NCBI RefSeq assembly: GCF_001945525.1
Contig: NZ_MPJW01000186.1
Span: forward strand, 1-39,173
Source: Ileibacterium valens
GTDB taxonomy: Bacteria; Bacillota_I; Bacilli_A; Erysipelotrichales; Erysipelotrichaceae
Reading direction: 5' to 3'
DNA length: 39,173 nt
Each line of letters begins with the position of its first letter. Position 1 is the stretch's first letter. The position numbers and the translations under genes were made by a program. The notes under the pieces are model-generated. The model was not told the DNA's origin and did no database searches. It worked only from the letters and a program-made list of their open reading frames with translations. Below, piece by piece: positions 16,903-25,583 of the stretch.

Positions 16903-17823
16903 TTAACCTTTGATTGAACCAGCCATAATTCCGGCGTCAAAATATTTCTGGAAGAATGGATACATGACAAGCAGCGGCAGACTCGAAATAACAATAGTTG
17001 CATATTTCAGAAGCTCTGCAAGCTGGGCTCTGGCCGCTGTGGACTGGATATCTGATACCATTCCGGCTTCTGGCTGGTTCTGAATCAGAATTGAACGAAG
17101 CACAAGCTGCAAAGGCTGCTTGGCTGCATCATCAATATAAATCAAAGCATCAAAATAGCTGTTCCACATGGCTACAAACTGCCATAAGGCCAGTACAGCA
17201 ATCACTGGAATACATACAGGCATCAAGACTTTGAAAAAATAAGTCACTTCATCGGCTCCATCCACTTCAGCCGCTTCTCTTAATTCATCTGGAATCCCCT
17301 GATAATACGTTCTGGCAATGATCATATTCCAGACACTGAATGCACCAGGCAATACCACAGCCCACATCGTATCGAGCAGACCTAAGTTGCTGACAACCAG
17401 ATACGTTGGAATGAGTCCTCCACCAAAAAACATGGTGATTAAAAACAAAACATTGAAGAAGCCTCGGCCTTTGAAATCTTTTCTGGACATTGGATAAGCA
17501 GCCAGTAGAGTGACAAAAACGGAGATGACCGTAAAGACGATGGAATAGATCACCGCATTCTTAAAGCCAACCCAGATCTGGGCGTTGGACATTACCCGTT
17601 CATAAGCTGTTAGAGTCCATTTTGAAAAATCAAAACTAATTCCATGATTCTGAAGGGTGATCGGATCAATGAAGGAAGCGATCACGATATAAGCCATTGG
17701 GATAATGATTGCAATGACAAACAGGAATAAAAGCACATAGGCAAAGATCAAAAATGCCTTATCTTCTGGTCTCTGTCTGGAAAACCAGGATTTACTTTTT
17801 CTTTGTCTTAAATTTGCTTCCAT
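16903..17823 (-). CDS. lplC: Sugar ABC transporter permease, LplC/YtcP (MalG-like)
   Basis: A 306-residue inner-membrane permease of the CUT1 family with six hydrophobic helices. The EAA loop that docks the ATPase reads ELREAAEVDGADEVTYFFKVLMP. The C-terminus AGSIKG is typical of the LplC/YtcP subgroup. It starts two bases after the lplB stop codon, with AAAGGGG nine bases upstream. No ATPase is encoded in the locus, as is usual for this family, which shares an MsmK/UgpC-type ATPase. Confidence 0.93.
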   Translation of the reverse strand: MEANLRQRKSKSWFSRQRPEDKAFLIFAYVLLFLFVIAIIIPMAYIVIASFIDPITLQNHGISFDFSKWTLTAYERVMSNAQIWVGFKNAVIYSIVFTVISVFVTLLAAYPMSRKDFKGRGFFNVLFLITMFFGGGLIPTYLVVSNLGLLDTMWAVVLPGAFSVWNMIIARTYYQGIPDELREAAEVDGADEVTYFFKVLMPVCIPVIAVLALWQFVAMWNSYFDALIYIDDAAKQPLQLVLRSILIQNQPEAGMVSDIQSTAARAQLAELLKYATIVISSLPLLVMYPFFQKYFDAGIMAGSIKG

Positions 17824-17825
17824 GA

Positions 17826-18775
17826 TTAGAGCCCCTTTCCTTCGTTCATTTTCTTAACAATCATATTGACTAAAACCAGTAAAATGACGTTGATTACCGT
17901 ATTGAATAGTCCAACCGCTGTTGAGAAACTGTAGTTTCCATTCAGAAGACCTTGCTGATAAACATAGGTCGAAATAATTTCAGAAGCTGGCAGGTTCAGG
18001 CTTGTCTGCAATGCCAGGGCTTTTTCAAAACCAACACTCATAATGTTTCCAGCCTGAAGGATGAACTGAATGATGACCATATCCTTGATAGCTGGCCATT
18101 CAACAACTCGAATCTGCTGAAAGATGTTCGCTCCATCCACAATTGCTGCTTCTCGTAATTCCTGAGATGCGTTGGATAATGCGGCAGTATACATAATTGA
18201 TGCCCAGCCAGCGCCCTGCCAGATTCCTGAAATAATATAGATTGGACGGAATGCCTCCGGTAAAGCCATGAAGTCGATGCTGGTGTGAAGCATCATATTG
18301 ACTGGTCCATTGACAGAAAGCAGCAAGCGGACAATACCGCATAAGACGATTACCGAGACAAAGTTTGGCATATAAAGAATCAGCTGTATTTTCTGTTTAA
18401 TCTTGGATGATCGAATCTGATTCAATAAAAAAGCCAGAATAATCGGAACTGGGAAGCTCCACAGTAATCCATAAACAGAAAGTTTCAGAGTATTGATCAG
18501 ATACTGCATGAAGTCGGGAGAAGATAAGAAGCGCTGGAAGTACTCCAGACCAACCACTCACTGCCGAGAATTCCTTTGATCGGGTTATAGTTTTCAAAAG
18601 CAATCAGAATACCACCCATTGGGACGTATTTGAAAATGATGGTCAGCAGTAAAGCGGGCAGCAGGAAGATGATATACAGCTGCCAGTGTTTCTTGAAGTA
18701 ATCCATAGTCTCACTGAACTTACCGACGGGTTTTTGACTCAGGGTCATTTGAGAAATTTCATTCTCAGAATTCAT
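17826..18775 (-). pseudogene. lplB: Sugar ABC transporter permease LplB, interrupted by a frameshift
   Basis: Two overlapping frames together make one MalF/LplB-type permease of about 315 residues. The N-terminal part (18775 to about 18557) encodes the first helix (YIIFLLPALLLTIIFKYVPMGG) and runs to GILGSEW. The next frame resumes with VGLEYFQRFLSSPDFMQYL and continues through the remaining helices to the EAA loop (ELREAAIVDGANIFQQIRVVEWP). The break is at about 18555-18558, where TGG precedes TTGGTCTGG; one extra G would restore SEWVGLEYF. It could be a real null mutation, a base-calling error, or a frameshifting site, though no clear slippery heptamer is seen. The rest of the operon is intact, which favours an error or a recent mutation. 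GAGGAGG precedes the start. Confidence 0.85.
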
Positions 18776-18794
18776 AATCAGGTTTCCTCCTCTT

Positions 18795-19121
18795 TTACGT
18801 TTGTAATTTGTTTTACATTTGTCTCGTCTAATTGGATTATGTCAAAGTTTGTCACATAGCGCAATCGCTTACATAATTTTCTTCTAAATTTTTACATCTT
18901 TTATCTCATTTCTTCTTTGTTTCCTTCAAATAATCGCATTGAGATTGAAAAACATACAGCAGGCATGATCCGGAACCAGTCAAAATTTTTACATTTATCC
19001 AAATCTGTCTACTTTACCCTTTTTCTTTTACAAATAAATAAGCAAAGTTCTTTGCTTTTACATTTTCATTGGACAAATCCATTTCAAACCGATAGGATGA
19101 ATTCAGATGTTACAAATGTAA
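18795..19121. promoter_or_regulatory. Array of TTAC-N4-GTAA-type motifs in the divergent sugar-locus region
   Basis: The 390-bp gap between lplB and the LacI-type gene contains two full copies of TTAC-N4-GTAA (18795-18806, centre GTTT; 19110-19121, centre AAAT). Partial copies TTACATTTGTC (18813), TTACATCTT (18892), TTACATTTAT (18989), TTACAAATAAA (19028) and TTACATTTTC (19058) lie nearby. The same core, ACAAATGTAAAA, precedes both divergent genes in the same orientation relative to each. These are candidate operators for the LacI-type regulator. A perfect AGCAAAG-TT-CTTTGCT hairpin sits at 19041-19056. Confidence 0.5.
18836..18874 (-). promoter_or_regulatory. Promoter and cre-like site of the lplB-lplC-lplA-GH32 operon
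   Basis: Read on the minus strand: -35 TTGCGC (complement at 18859-18864), 17-bp spacer, -10 CATAAT (complement at 18836-18841). Overlapping the -35 is ATGTAAGCGATTGCG (complement at 18860-18874), which fits the CcpA cre consensus except at its last base. Carbon catabolite repression is therefore likely. Confidence 0.55.
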
Positions 19122-19165
19122 AAGCCGAGCTGTAAATCCAGTTACCTTCAAGGAGGAATTTATTC

Positions 19166-20248
19166 GTGCCAAACCGCATTACTACCCAGGATATAGCTGA
19201 TGCTTTGGGGGTATCCAGAAATACGGTATCCAAAGCCATTAATAATTCTGGAATTCTATCCGAAGCTACCAGACAAAAAGTCATCGAAAAAGCCAAAGAG
19301 ATGGGATACCGTCAGTTTTCCTGGATCACAACTTCAAGTCCGAACATTCGCACTTCTGAAACCCATGAAAAAAAAGCCGGACTTCAGGAGAAGAAAATTA
19401 TTCTTCTGAGTTCCTGCTTTCTGAACGATTCTCATTTTTCGTCCCCCCTGCTTGATAAATTCAAGTCCGAGATTGCAAAAGCCGGCTATACGATGCAGCT
19501 GGAGCTTCTGTCTGATGAAGACATCAAGAATAAAACCCTGCCCATCCAATTTAATCGAGACCAGGTGGCTGGAATTATCTGTTTTGAAATCTTTGATCCT
19601 GAATACGCCTATATGTTATGCGATCAGAACATTCCAATATTGTTTGTCGATACACCAGTACTTTCTCCTGCTAAACCCTTAAATGCGGATCGCCTGTACA
19701 TGGAAAATCAGACTGGACTTGGAGCTATTATTCAATCACTGGTCAACAAGGGAAAAAAGACCTTTGGCTTTGTCGGAGAGATCCATCATTGCCAGTCCTT
19801 TATGGAGCGTTATCTGACATTCAGAAACACCCTTGAACTGGCAGGTTATCCGGCTGATCTTCAATATTCCCTAACCGCTCACCATTCGGATCCATCCCGC
19901 CGCAGCGGCGTAGATTATCGAGTCTATCTATCTGAGCAGATTGAAAAAATGAATCAGCTGCCGGAAGTTTTCATCTGTGCAAATGACTTTGTCGCTTTCG
20001 ATCTGATCAATGTTTTGCATTCACGAGGTTATTGTGTTCCCGGTGATGTTCTGGTTGCCGGATTTGATGATTCACCAGAATCTAAACTGATTTCTCCCAA
20101 TCTGACTTCCGTACACATTCATACACAGATTATGGGATTTTCAGCAGCCGATCTGATTCTTAGCCGAATCGATAATCCATTCTTAAATTACAGAACGGTT
20201 TATACAGAAACCACCCCGGTCTGGAGAGAATCTACAGATACTGATTAG
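19166..20248 (+). CDS. LacI-family transcriptional regulator of the fructoside locus
   Basis: A 360-residue regulator starting at GTG, with AAGGAGGA eight bases upstream. Residues 1-50 are the LacI helix-turn-helix (TTQDIADALGVSRNTVSKAINNSGILSEATRQKVIEKAKEMGY). Its recognition helix, SRNTVSKAIN, differs from the usual STVSRVLN. A periplasmic-binding-protein-like effector domain follows (about 75-345) with the usual PEVFICANDFVAFDLINVLHSRGYCVPGDVLVAGFDDSPES motif. It is divergent from the ABC-GH32 operon and probably cotranscribed with yesL. The likely effector is a sugar taken up by the system. Confidence 0.92.
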   Translation: MPNRITTQDIADALGVSRNTVSKAINNSGILSEATRQKVIEKAKEMGYRQFSWITTSSPNIRTSETHEKKAGLQEKKIILLSSCFLNDSHFSSPLLDKFKSEIAKAGYTMQLELLSDEDIKNKTLPIQFNRDQVAGIICFEIFDPEYAYMLCDQNIPILFVDTPVLSPAKPLNADRLYMENQTGLGAIIQSLVNKGKKTFGFVGEIHHCQSFMERYLTFRNTLELAGYPADLQYSLTAHHSDPSRRSGVDYRVYLSEQIEKMNQLPEVFICANDFVAFDLINVLHSRGYCVPGDVLVAGFDDSPESKLISPNLTSVHIHTQIMGFSAADLILSRIDNPFLNYRTVYTETTPVWRESTDTD

Positions 20249-20347
20249 CCCCAATAAGAAAACATCAAATATGCATCCTGATTCTGCATAAAGAAGAATC
20301 GGAACAAATTCGAAAAAAAATCCAATTTCATCGAGAGGAGAATGATT

Positions 20348-21016
20348 ATGAACGCCCTATTTAATTTAGAAAACCCTGTATTTGCCTGGATTGAAAAAGC
20401 AGTTGAGAGTGCTTATCTGAATATTCTCTGGTTTTTCTGTTCACTGCCGATTTTTACAATCGGTGCTTCAACCACCGCCTTATTTACCGTCCTGCTGAAG
20501 ATGAGCCGAGACGAAGAATCAAATATCACCAAAATGTTCTTTGCCGCTTTTAAAAGCAACTTCAAACAGAGTACACAGGCCTGGCTGATCATGCTTACTG
20601 TCTTGGTTATTCTGGTCTTAGATGGATATGTCACTTATCATTTACAGCCAGAAAGCATCTTCTGGACGATGATTTCCTCATTTCTGATCGTTACCGCTGC
20701 ATTATGGCTGTTTGTCATGGTCTATCTGTTTCCTTTGATGGCATATTTTGAAAACAGTCTGCTGCAGACATTTAAAAATTCGATTGTCGTATCCTTGCGC
20801 TACCTGCTTTGCACTCTGCTTGTGCTGGCGATTCATGCTCTGATGCTCTACATCACTGTATTTCTTTTCACTCCAGCGATTGTATTTGGCTTTGGGTTTG
20901 CTTCATTCATGTCCTGCTATCTGTTAAGGAATGTATTTGAAGCCATCAAAACTGGTGATCTTGCATTCAGTCAGTACAGAAAATCAACAGAGAAAATAAA
21001 TGAACAGAAACAATAA
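20348..21016 (+). CDS. YesL-family membrane protein (DUF624)
   Basis: A 222-residue protein with about five hydrophobic helices. The start FNLENPVFAWIEKAVESAYLNILWFFCSLPIFTIGASTTAL is the hallmark of YesL/DUF624 proteins, which are regularly encoded with LplABC-type importers in Firmicutes. Their role is not established; a helper in uptake or sensing is assumed. The ATG at 20348 is preferred over the one at 20342 because GAGGAG ends at 20340, leaving seven bases rather than one. The gene lies 99 bp after the LacI-type gene and overlaps the next gene by 17 bp. Confidence 0.85.
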   Translation: MNALFNLENPVFAWIEKAVESAYLNILWFFCSLPIFTIGASTTALFTVLLKMSRDEESNITKMFFAAFKSNFKQSTQAWLIMLTVLVILVLDGYVTYHLQPESIFWTMISSFLIVTAALWLFVMVYLFPLMAYFENSLLQTFKNSIVVSLRYLLCTLLVLAIHALMLYITVFLFTPAIVFGFGFASFMSCYLLRNVFEAIKTGDLAFSQYRKSTEKINEQKQ

Positions 21017-21752
21017 AGAAACCTTCAAACAGCTGAGTTTTTCTAAAAAGCCGCAGTATATATGGGACTATTACAAACTTCCAATTCTTGTATCCGTCTT
21101 TGTTCTGTTCATGAGCGGTTCAATTTGTGCAAAGAACATGAGCTCTAAAAAGACAGCTTATACGGTGGCTTTAGCTAACGTAGCTTCTATATCAGAACTT
21201 CTGAATACGTCAGATGAAGCATTTCTTGAACAGCTGCAGCTGAATCCTGATGATTATCAGATTCGAATTTTAGAAGGCATCTATCTGACAGATGATCCAA
21301 AAGATACCCAGGCAGAATATGCCTGGTCTTCTCGAATCAAACTCTCCGCTTTAATCGAAAAGCAGGAACTCGATGCCATACTGATGAACAAACAGGCCTT
21401 TGATATTCTTTCAGCTGGCGGATTTTTAATGAATCTTGAGGAATTTCTTTTAAACCAGGATTCTGAACTATATGAATCATTAGCTGATCTGCTAGCAGAA
21501 AATCGGGAAATCACCAATCTCAATTCACCCGATCTGCTATCAGGTGAGCTTGAGAATCAGATTGATCCTGCCAATTATGAATTCATTGAGTATCCAATGG
21601 CAGTTAACATTTCAAGCACCCCACTTCTTGAGAATTTAGACCTGAGTGGTGATATTTATCTTGGCTTGATCCAAAATTCAAAAAATCTGGAGAACTCTCT
21701 TGCTTACCTGAAGCTATGGACAGAAAAGTTCGATAAATCCATGAACAATTAA
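21000..21752 (+). CDS. Membrane-anchored protein paired with YesL, function unknown
   Basis: A 250-residue protein with a short cytoplasmic N-terminus (SKKPQYIWDYYKLP), one membrane helix at about 28-46 (LPILVSVFVLFMSGSICA) and a roughly 200-residue outer domain. The WDYYK entry to the helix is something I associate with proteins encoded after YesL in other Firmicutes, but I cannot name the family. The outer part contains segments such as LDAILMNKQAFDILSAGGFLMNLEEFL that recall the hinge regions of solute-binding proteins; this is only a suggestion. It overlaps yesL by 17 bp, so translation is probably coupled. A terminator follows at 21793. Confidence 0.75.
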   Translation: MNRNNKETFKQLSFSKKPQYIWDYYKLPILVSVFVLFMSGSICAKNMSSKKTAYTVALANVASISELLNTSDEAFLEQLQLNPDDYQIRILEGIYLTDDPKDTQAEYAWSSRIKLSALIEKQELDAILMNKQAFDILSAGGFLMNLEEFLLNQDSELYESLADLLAENREITNLNSPDLLSGELENQIDPANYEFIEYPMAVNISSTPLLENLDLSGDIYLGLIQNSKNLENSLAYLKLWTEKFDKSMNN

Positions 21753-21792
21753 CAACAGAAGCTCAACTTTCAAAATCAGATCACCAACCTTT

Positions 21793-21819
21793 AAAGCCAT
21801 CAAATCGATGGCTTTTTAT
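21793..21819 (+). terminator. Terminator after the LacI-YesL-21000 operon
   Basis: AAAGCCATC (21793-21801) and GATGGCTTT (21807-21815) with a 5-nt loop, followed by a T-rich tail. Confidence 0.85.
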
Positions 21820-21868
21820 CATTTACATTTACGGAAATCTGAAGTATAAATTCGACTGAAGTATTTGC

Positions 21869-21897
21869 TTTACTCCTTGAATTCGATTCCTTATATA
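21869..21897 (+). promoter_or_regulatory. Possible promoter of the small GNAT gene
   Basis: TTTACT (21869-21874), 17-bp spacer, TATATA (21892-21897); a moderate match, about 50 bp before the start codon. Confidence 0.4.
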
Positions 21898-21949
21898 CTT
21901 TAAACAAGACGATCAGAAAAAAGATCCAATAGAATGAAAGGAATCCATG

Positions 21950-22195
21950 ATGATTGAATATCGATTCGAACCAGAGATGAACCGTTCAGCTGCCTATGCA
22001 GATAATGAACTGATTGGCATCTGCGAATACGTTAACCAGGATGGAAAATGGCTGATTACTCATACAGAAGTCAATCCTGAATTTGGCGGCCAGGGCATTG
22101 CCAGAAAGCTTGTTCTTATGATCGCTAAGAATGCAGCAGAGTCAGGTATTGAAGTTGTTCCAATCTGTTCATATGCTGTAAAAGTTCTTGGTTAA
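21950..22195 (+). CDS. Small GNAT-like N-acetyltransferase (YjdJ type)
   Basis: An 81-residue single-domain protein of the short acetyltransferase group. Diagnostic sequences are WLITHTEVNPEFGGQGIARKLV, which is the acetyl-CoA binding turn (GGQGIA), and the closing VVPICSYAVKVL. Members are normally 80-95 residues and often end in a KHPEY-like tail, which is absent here, so the C-terminus is slightly short. The substrate is unknown. The second ATG (21950) is preferred over 21947 for its better spacing from AAAGGA. Monocistronic, with a hairpin terminator behind it. Confidence 0.82.
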   Translation: MIEYRFEPEMNRSAAYADNELIGICEYVNQDGKWLITHTEVNPEFGGQGIARKLVLMIAKNAAESGIEVVPICSYAVKVLG

Positions 22196-22215
22196 GAAAC
22201 CATATTTTCATTCAA

Positions 22216-22246
22216 AAAGCCGGGCAAACTGTCCGGCTTTGATTTT
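22216..22246 (+). terminator. Terminator after the GNAT gene
   Basis: AAAGCCGG (22216-22223) and CCGGCTTT (22233-22240), 9-nt loop, then a GATTTTG tail. Confidence 0.7.
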
Positions 22247-22332
22247 GTATCCGATTTAATCCGTAATCTGTATTTTTCAGATCTACATGCTTTGTCTGGG
22301 TATTTCTAACTTTTGTTTCCAATCTTTATTAT

Positions 22333-23181
22333 CTAATCCAAAAAGGCATTTTCCGGTACACTTATGATTTCATTTTCTGATGGATGCTGATCCATCAGGT
22401 CTGCATAAAAACCTTTATCCAGATTGCCTGAAGGATAGATTTCACCTTTTTTGTCATCACCAGAGACGGTAGACCAGCGAATAATCGTTCCCTCTGAATT
22501 GCATTCAATACGTAACGGCAAGCCTTGTGAAAAGATCATTCCTGTCTTTTTAAATTCGGAAGATGAAAGCCGTTCTTTGAGCTCTTGCCGATCGGTTATT
22601 GTCCACAGAATAATTGTTAAAGGATCTTCGATCTGTTCATCTGTTTCTTTCCAGACTATAAAATAGTCAGGGAATTTTTCAATCATTGCAAAGCCATCAT
22701 CTCCAACGGCTTCCAGAATCGGCTGCTCCATCACTACCATCTTATCTCCATCAACTTCTGGTTTACGAGTTACAAATTCTGCTGTTTGATACGAGCCATC
22801 TTCATTCATATTCAAGGAAATCAGTTCCTGCTCATTGTCCTTAAAGCGCTTAATCGTAATCACAGTCGGAATACTATCGAGATAGTTAAAGCGCTCGTCT
22901 ATGCAATACGTCCATCCATCCTGTTCAAAAACTAAAGTTTTCAGATGGTTAGCTCCAGAGTAGCGATCAACCACGAAGCCGGTTTCCTGATAGGTATTCA
23001 CCGTACTGGCACTGGCCTGTCTTAATAAGTCATAAAGCAGTTTTCCATTTGGTTCTTCCTGATTATGATCAGGTGTGCTTCCAAGCAGAACAGAATAAGG
23101 TTCAATCTGATCTGTCTGATGAGCTGAGCATCCACAAAGAATCATTGCAAAGACGCACGAAACCCACATCAATTTTTTCAT
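22333..23181 (-). CDS. Predicted lipoprotein of unknown function
   Basis: A 282-residue exported protein. Residues 1-18 are a lipoprotein signal (MKKLMW, hydrophobic core, LCGC with Cys18). The mature part is acidic and looks beta-rich, with repeated strand-turn patterns (QDGWTYCIDERFNYLDSIPTVITIKRF; FPDYFIVWKETDEQ). I do not recognise the family. GGGGGG lies just upstream of the ATG. The divergent region to the oxidoreductase is very AT-rich. No partner gene is obvious: both neighbours are transcribed in the opposite direction. Confidence 0.75.
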   Translation of the reverse strand: MKKLMWVSCVFAMILCGCSAHQTDQIEPYSVLLGSTPDHNQEEPNGKLLYDLLRQASASTVNTYQETGFVVDRYSGANHLKTLVFEQDGWTYCIDERFNYLDSIPTVITIKRFKDNEQELISLNMNEDGSYQTAEFVTRKPEVDGDKMVVMEQPILEAVGDDGFAMIEKFPDYFIVWKETDEQIEDPLTIILWTITDRQELKERLSSSEFKKTGMIFSQGLPLRIECNSEGTIIRWSTVSGDDKKGEIYPSGNLDKGFYADLMDQHPSENEIISVPENAFLD

Positions 23182-23340
23182 AATCCCCCCAAAGTAATAT
23201 TGTTTATTTGTTGTTTTAATTTTAATATTAATATATTTATTAGCATGAGTAAAATCGAACTTTATACATTACAAAGCACTTTCTGTCTCGAAACAAAGTT
23301 AATCCGTATAAAATGAAAATCAGAAAGCAGCGGAAAATCT

Positions 23341-24403
23341 ATGAACCGAAAAATAGGTATTGACTTTATTGGAAATGGAAAAAGCGCCAACCGCTACCAT
23401 ATTCCTTATGTATTGTGCCTTCAAGATAAATTTGAAATCAAAAAAAATCTATGAACGCCATCTCGGACGTTCAAGCTGGGAGAGAATCGAAGGAGTTTCT
23501 TATATCTACGATTTAAATGACTTCCTTAATGATCCGGAGATTAAACTGATCGTCATCAGCACTCCTCTGAGTTCCCATTATGAATATGCAAAGAAAGTTC
23601 TTGAAGCTGGCAAGAATTGTCTGGTTGAAAAACCCTTTACTGAAACCACGGCTGAAGCGATTCAACTTTTTAAACTAGCCGAAGAAAAAGATCTGCGTCT
23701 TGAAGCCTGTCAGAATCGCCGCTTCGACAGCGACTTTCTGACAGCCGTCAAAATGACCGAAAGCGGAAAACTCGGTGAAGTTTTTGAAATCGAATCCAAC
23801 TACGATTACTACCGCCCGGAAGTACCAGAAAATATTGAAAAATTCTCTCGTACTACTTCCTTCTTATATGCTCATTGCCACAGCATCGATCAGATCATCG
23901 GCTATTTTGACAAACCGGAAAAGATTCACTGTGATCTGCACCAGTTAATGGGCGAAGGGAGAATGAACGATTATTTTGATGTCGATATGTACTATCCTTC
24001 AAGAAATCTGAAAGTAGCCATTCGTTCAAGCTATTTTATGAACAAGCTCAGAGACAGTTTAAGAGTTTATGGAAAGAACGGAACCTCCATTAAAGAGAAG
24101 GAAGATCAGCAGGAAAAGGATATTAAACGCTTCTATCTGCCAAAAGGTCATCCAGATTTTGGATTAGACAAGCCGGAAGACTATGGAACGCTTTATACAC
24201 TCAACGACAAAGGTGAAACTGTAGAAGAGAAGATCGAAACTGTTCCTGGAAACTACGCCAGATTCTATGAAGCGCTTTACGAAACATTAGTGAATAGTAA
24301 ACCTCCAGTGGTTAAACCAGAAGAAACCATTGAATTAATGGAACTGATAGAAAATGCGGTTGCTTCCATGGATTCATCCTGCTACAGCAGATTACCCATG
24401 TAA
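23341..24403 (+). pseudogene. Gfo/Idh/MocA-family oxidoreductase, frameshifted at an A8 run and clipped at the C-terminus
   Basis: An NAD(P)-dependent sugar or inositol dehydrogenase-like protein. Translation from ATG 23341 gives the Rossmann start (IGIDFIGNGKSANRYHIPYVL) but ends at a TGA just after eight A residues (23440-23447). The frame that skips one A continues with IYERHLGRSSWERIEGVSYIYDL, the LVEKPFTETTAEA motif with the expected EKP, ACQNRRFDSDF, and YDYYRPEVPENIEKFS, all characteristic of the family. Either one A is extra (mutation or sequencing error) or slippage at A8 makes some full product. The last residues (SSCYSRLPM) look foreign, and the same bases are the broken end of the convergent amylase, so a deletion probably joined the two genes. 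Confidence 0.85.
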
Positions 24404-25365
24404 CGACATTTGGATCCGCATTCGATATCGCGTAGTCCGATAAAGATCCCGGATTTAGATTCTTCAGCAAAATTGCGTAGCGGATCTTTTCGCCATAATT
24501 GCTTGCGGTTGTGGCTCCGATGGCATCGATATAATCGACCAGTCGATCCTTGCCGCCCTGCAAAACTTCGTCATAGGAAATTGAATATTTCTGTCCTTAA
24601 GAAAATTCATCGTGTTTGTCCAGAAATTATTTTCCATCTCTTTTGATTCCACTGGATCATCTTCTAAAGCGATGTGTTTAGCGGTATCAAATCGAAATCC
24701 ATCCGCTCCTGCATCAATCGCATCTTTCAGAAAATTAAAAAAGTACTCCTGAAAGCCGGAATTTTCAGTATTCACATCCGGCAGTCCACCCATTTTATAG
24801 GTCGTCAATTGAAGACGATCAGAAAAATTATTCATGTCATAAGCCGAATTCTGATGATAAAGACTGTCGAGCGAATCACCAGCCGCTGCAATCAGATTTT
24901 CTGAAACGGCATCTGTTTCATGGTTGTATGGTTTTGCGCCACATCGACAATAATCGAAATTCCATACTGGTTGGCCTCATCACAGAGCTTTTGAAATTCT
25001 TCGAGAGCTCCTAACTGATAATTTCCGATCTTCCAATCGACCGGCTGATAATGGTAATACCATTTTCCATCTCCATAAAGATCCATTCCCCCATCTTCCC
25101 CATCAAAAACTTTATTAATGGGAGAAGTCTGAATGGAACGAAATCCACCGGTTGCAATCATGGGTAAAGACTGCCGAATCGTATTGAAGTCCCAGGAAAA
25201 AGCATGAAATATGGCGCCGTCTTTTATTGGTATCTGGCCTTCACTTTGTTTATCATTGATTTGTTGCTGCGTTTCTTCTTCAATCGAATCTTTATCCTGA
25301 ACCATGCAGCCTTAGCCGATCAGACTCAGACAAAGCAAACCGGTTAGAATGCGTGCACGTTTCAT
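24392..25365 (-). pseudogene. GH13 alpha-amylase lipoprotein, inactivated
   Basis: A degraded extracellular starch hydrolase. The start at 25365 has GGAGG upstream and encodes a lipoprotein signal (MKRARILTGLLCLSLIG), but codon 18 is TAA (25312-25314), immediately before GGC TGC, which would have been the lipobox Gly-Cys. The frame then gives IFHAFSWDFNTI, QTSPIN and IIVDVAQNHTT. A frameshift near 24920 leads to ETDAVSENLIAAAGDSLDSLYHQ and GADGFRFDTAKHIAL (catalytic Asp). A second frameshift near 24571 leads to YDEVLQGG (acid/base Glu) and on to NADPNVVTWV. Homology stops there at about 24392, where the sequence becomes the antisense of the oxidoreductase. The third catalytic Asp and the C-terminal domain are lost. 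Confidence 0.9.
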
Positions 25366-25583
25366 AAAACCTCCATAAAAGTCATCCTGAATCCATCAGA
25401 AACCCGTTCAGGAATCGAATCAGTTTCTGTTTTTGGAAGATATCACAGGTCTGAAAAAATGATCCAGAAAACAGATTCTGTCTGATCTATATGAGGATAT
25501 CTTATCCAGAATCAACTGCACTTTTGATCAATGAAGAAAATTCAGACAAACAAAAACTCTTTTTATACGAAAGGATTTAAAAT

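Noticed and set aside
16860-17003. 48-codon N-terminal extension of the solute-binding lipoprotein
   Set aside because: It overlaps lplC and would place the lipoprotein signal internally.
24312-24563. 83-codon minus-strand frame as an independent gene
   Set aside because: Its N-terminal two-thirds is the displaced frame of the amylase pseudogene and the rest is antisense of the oxidoreductase.
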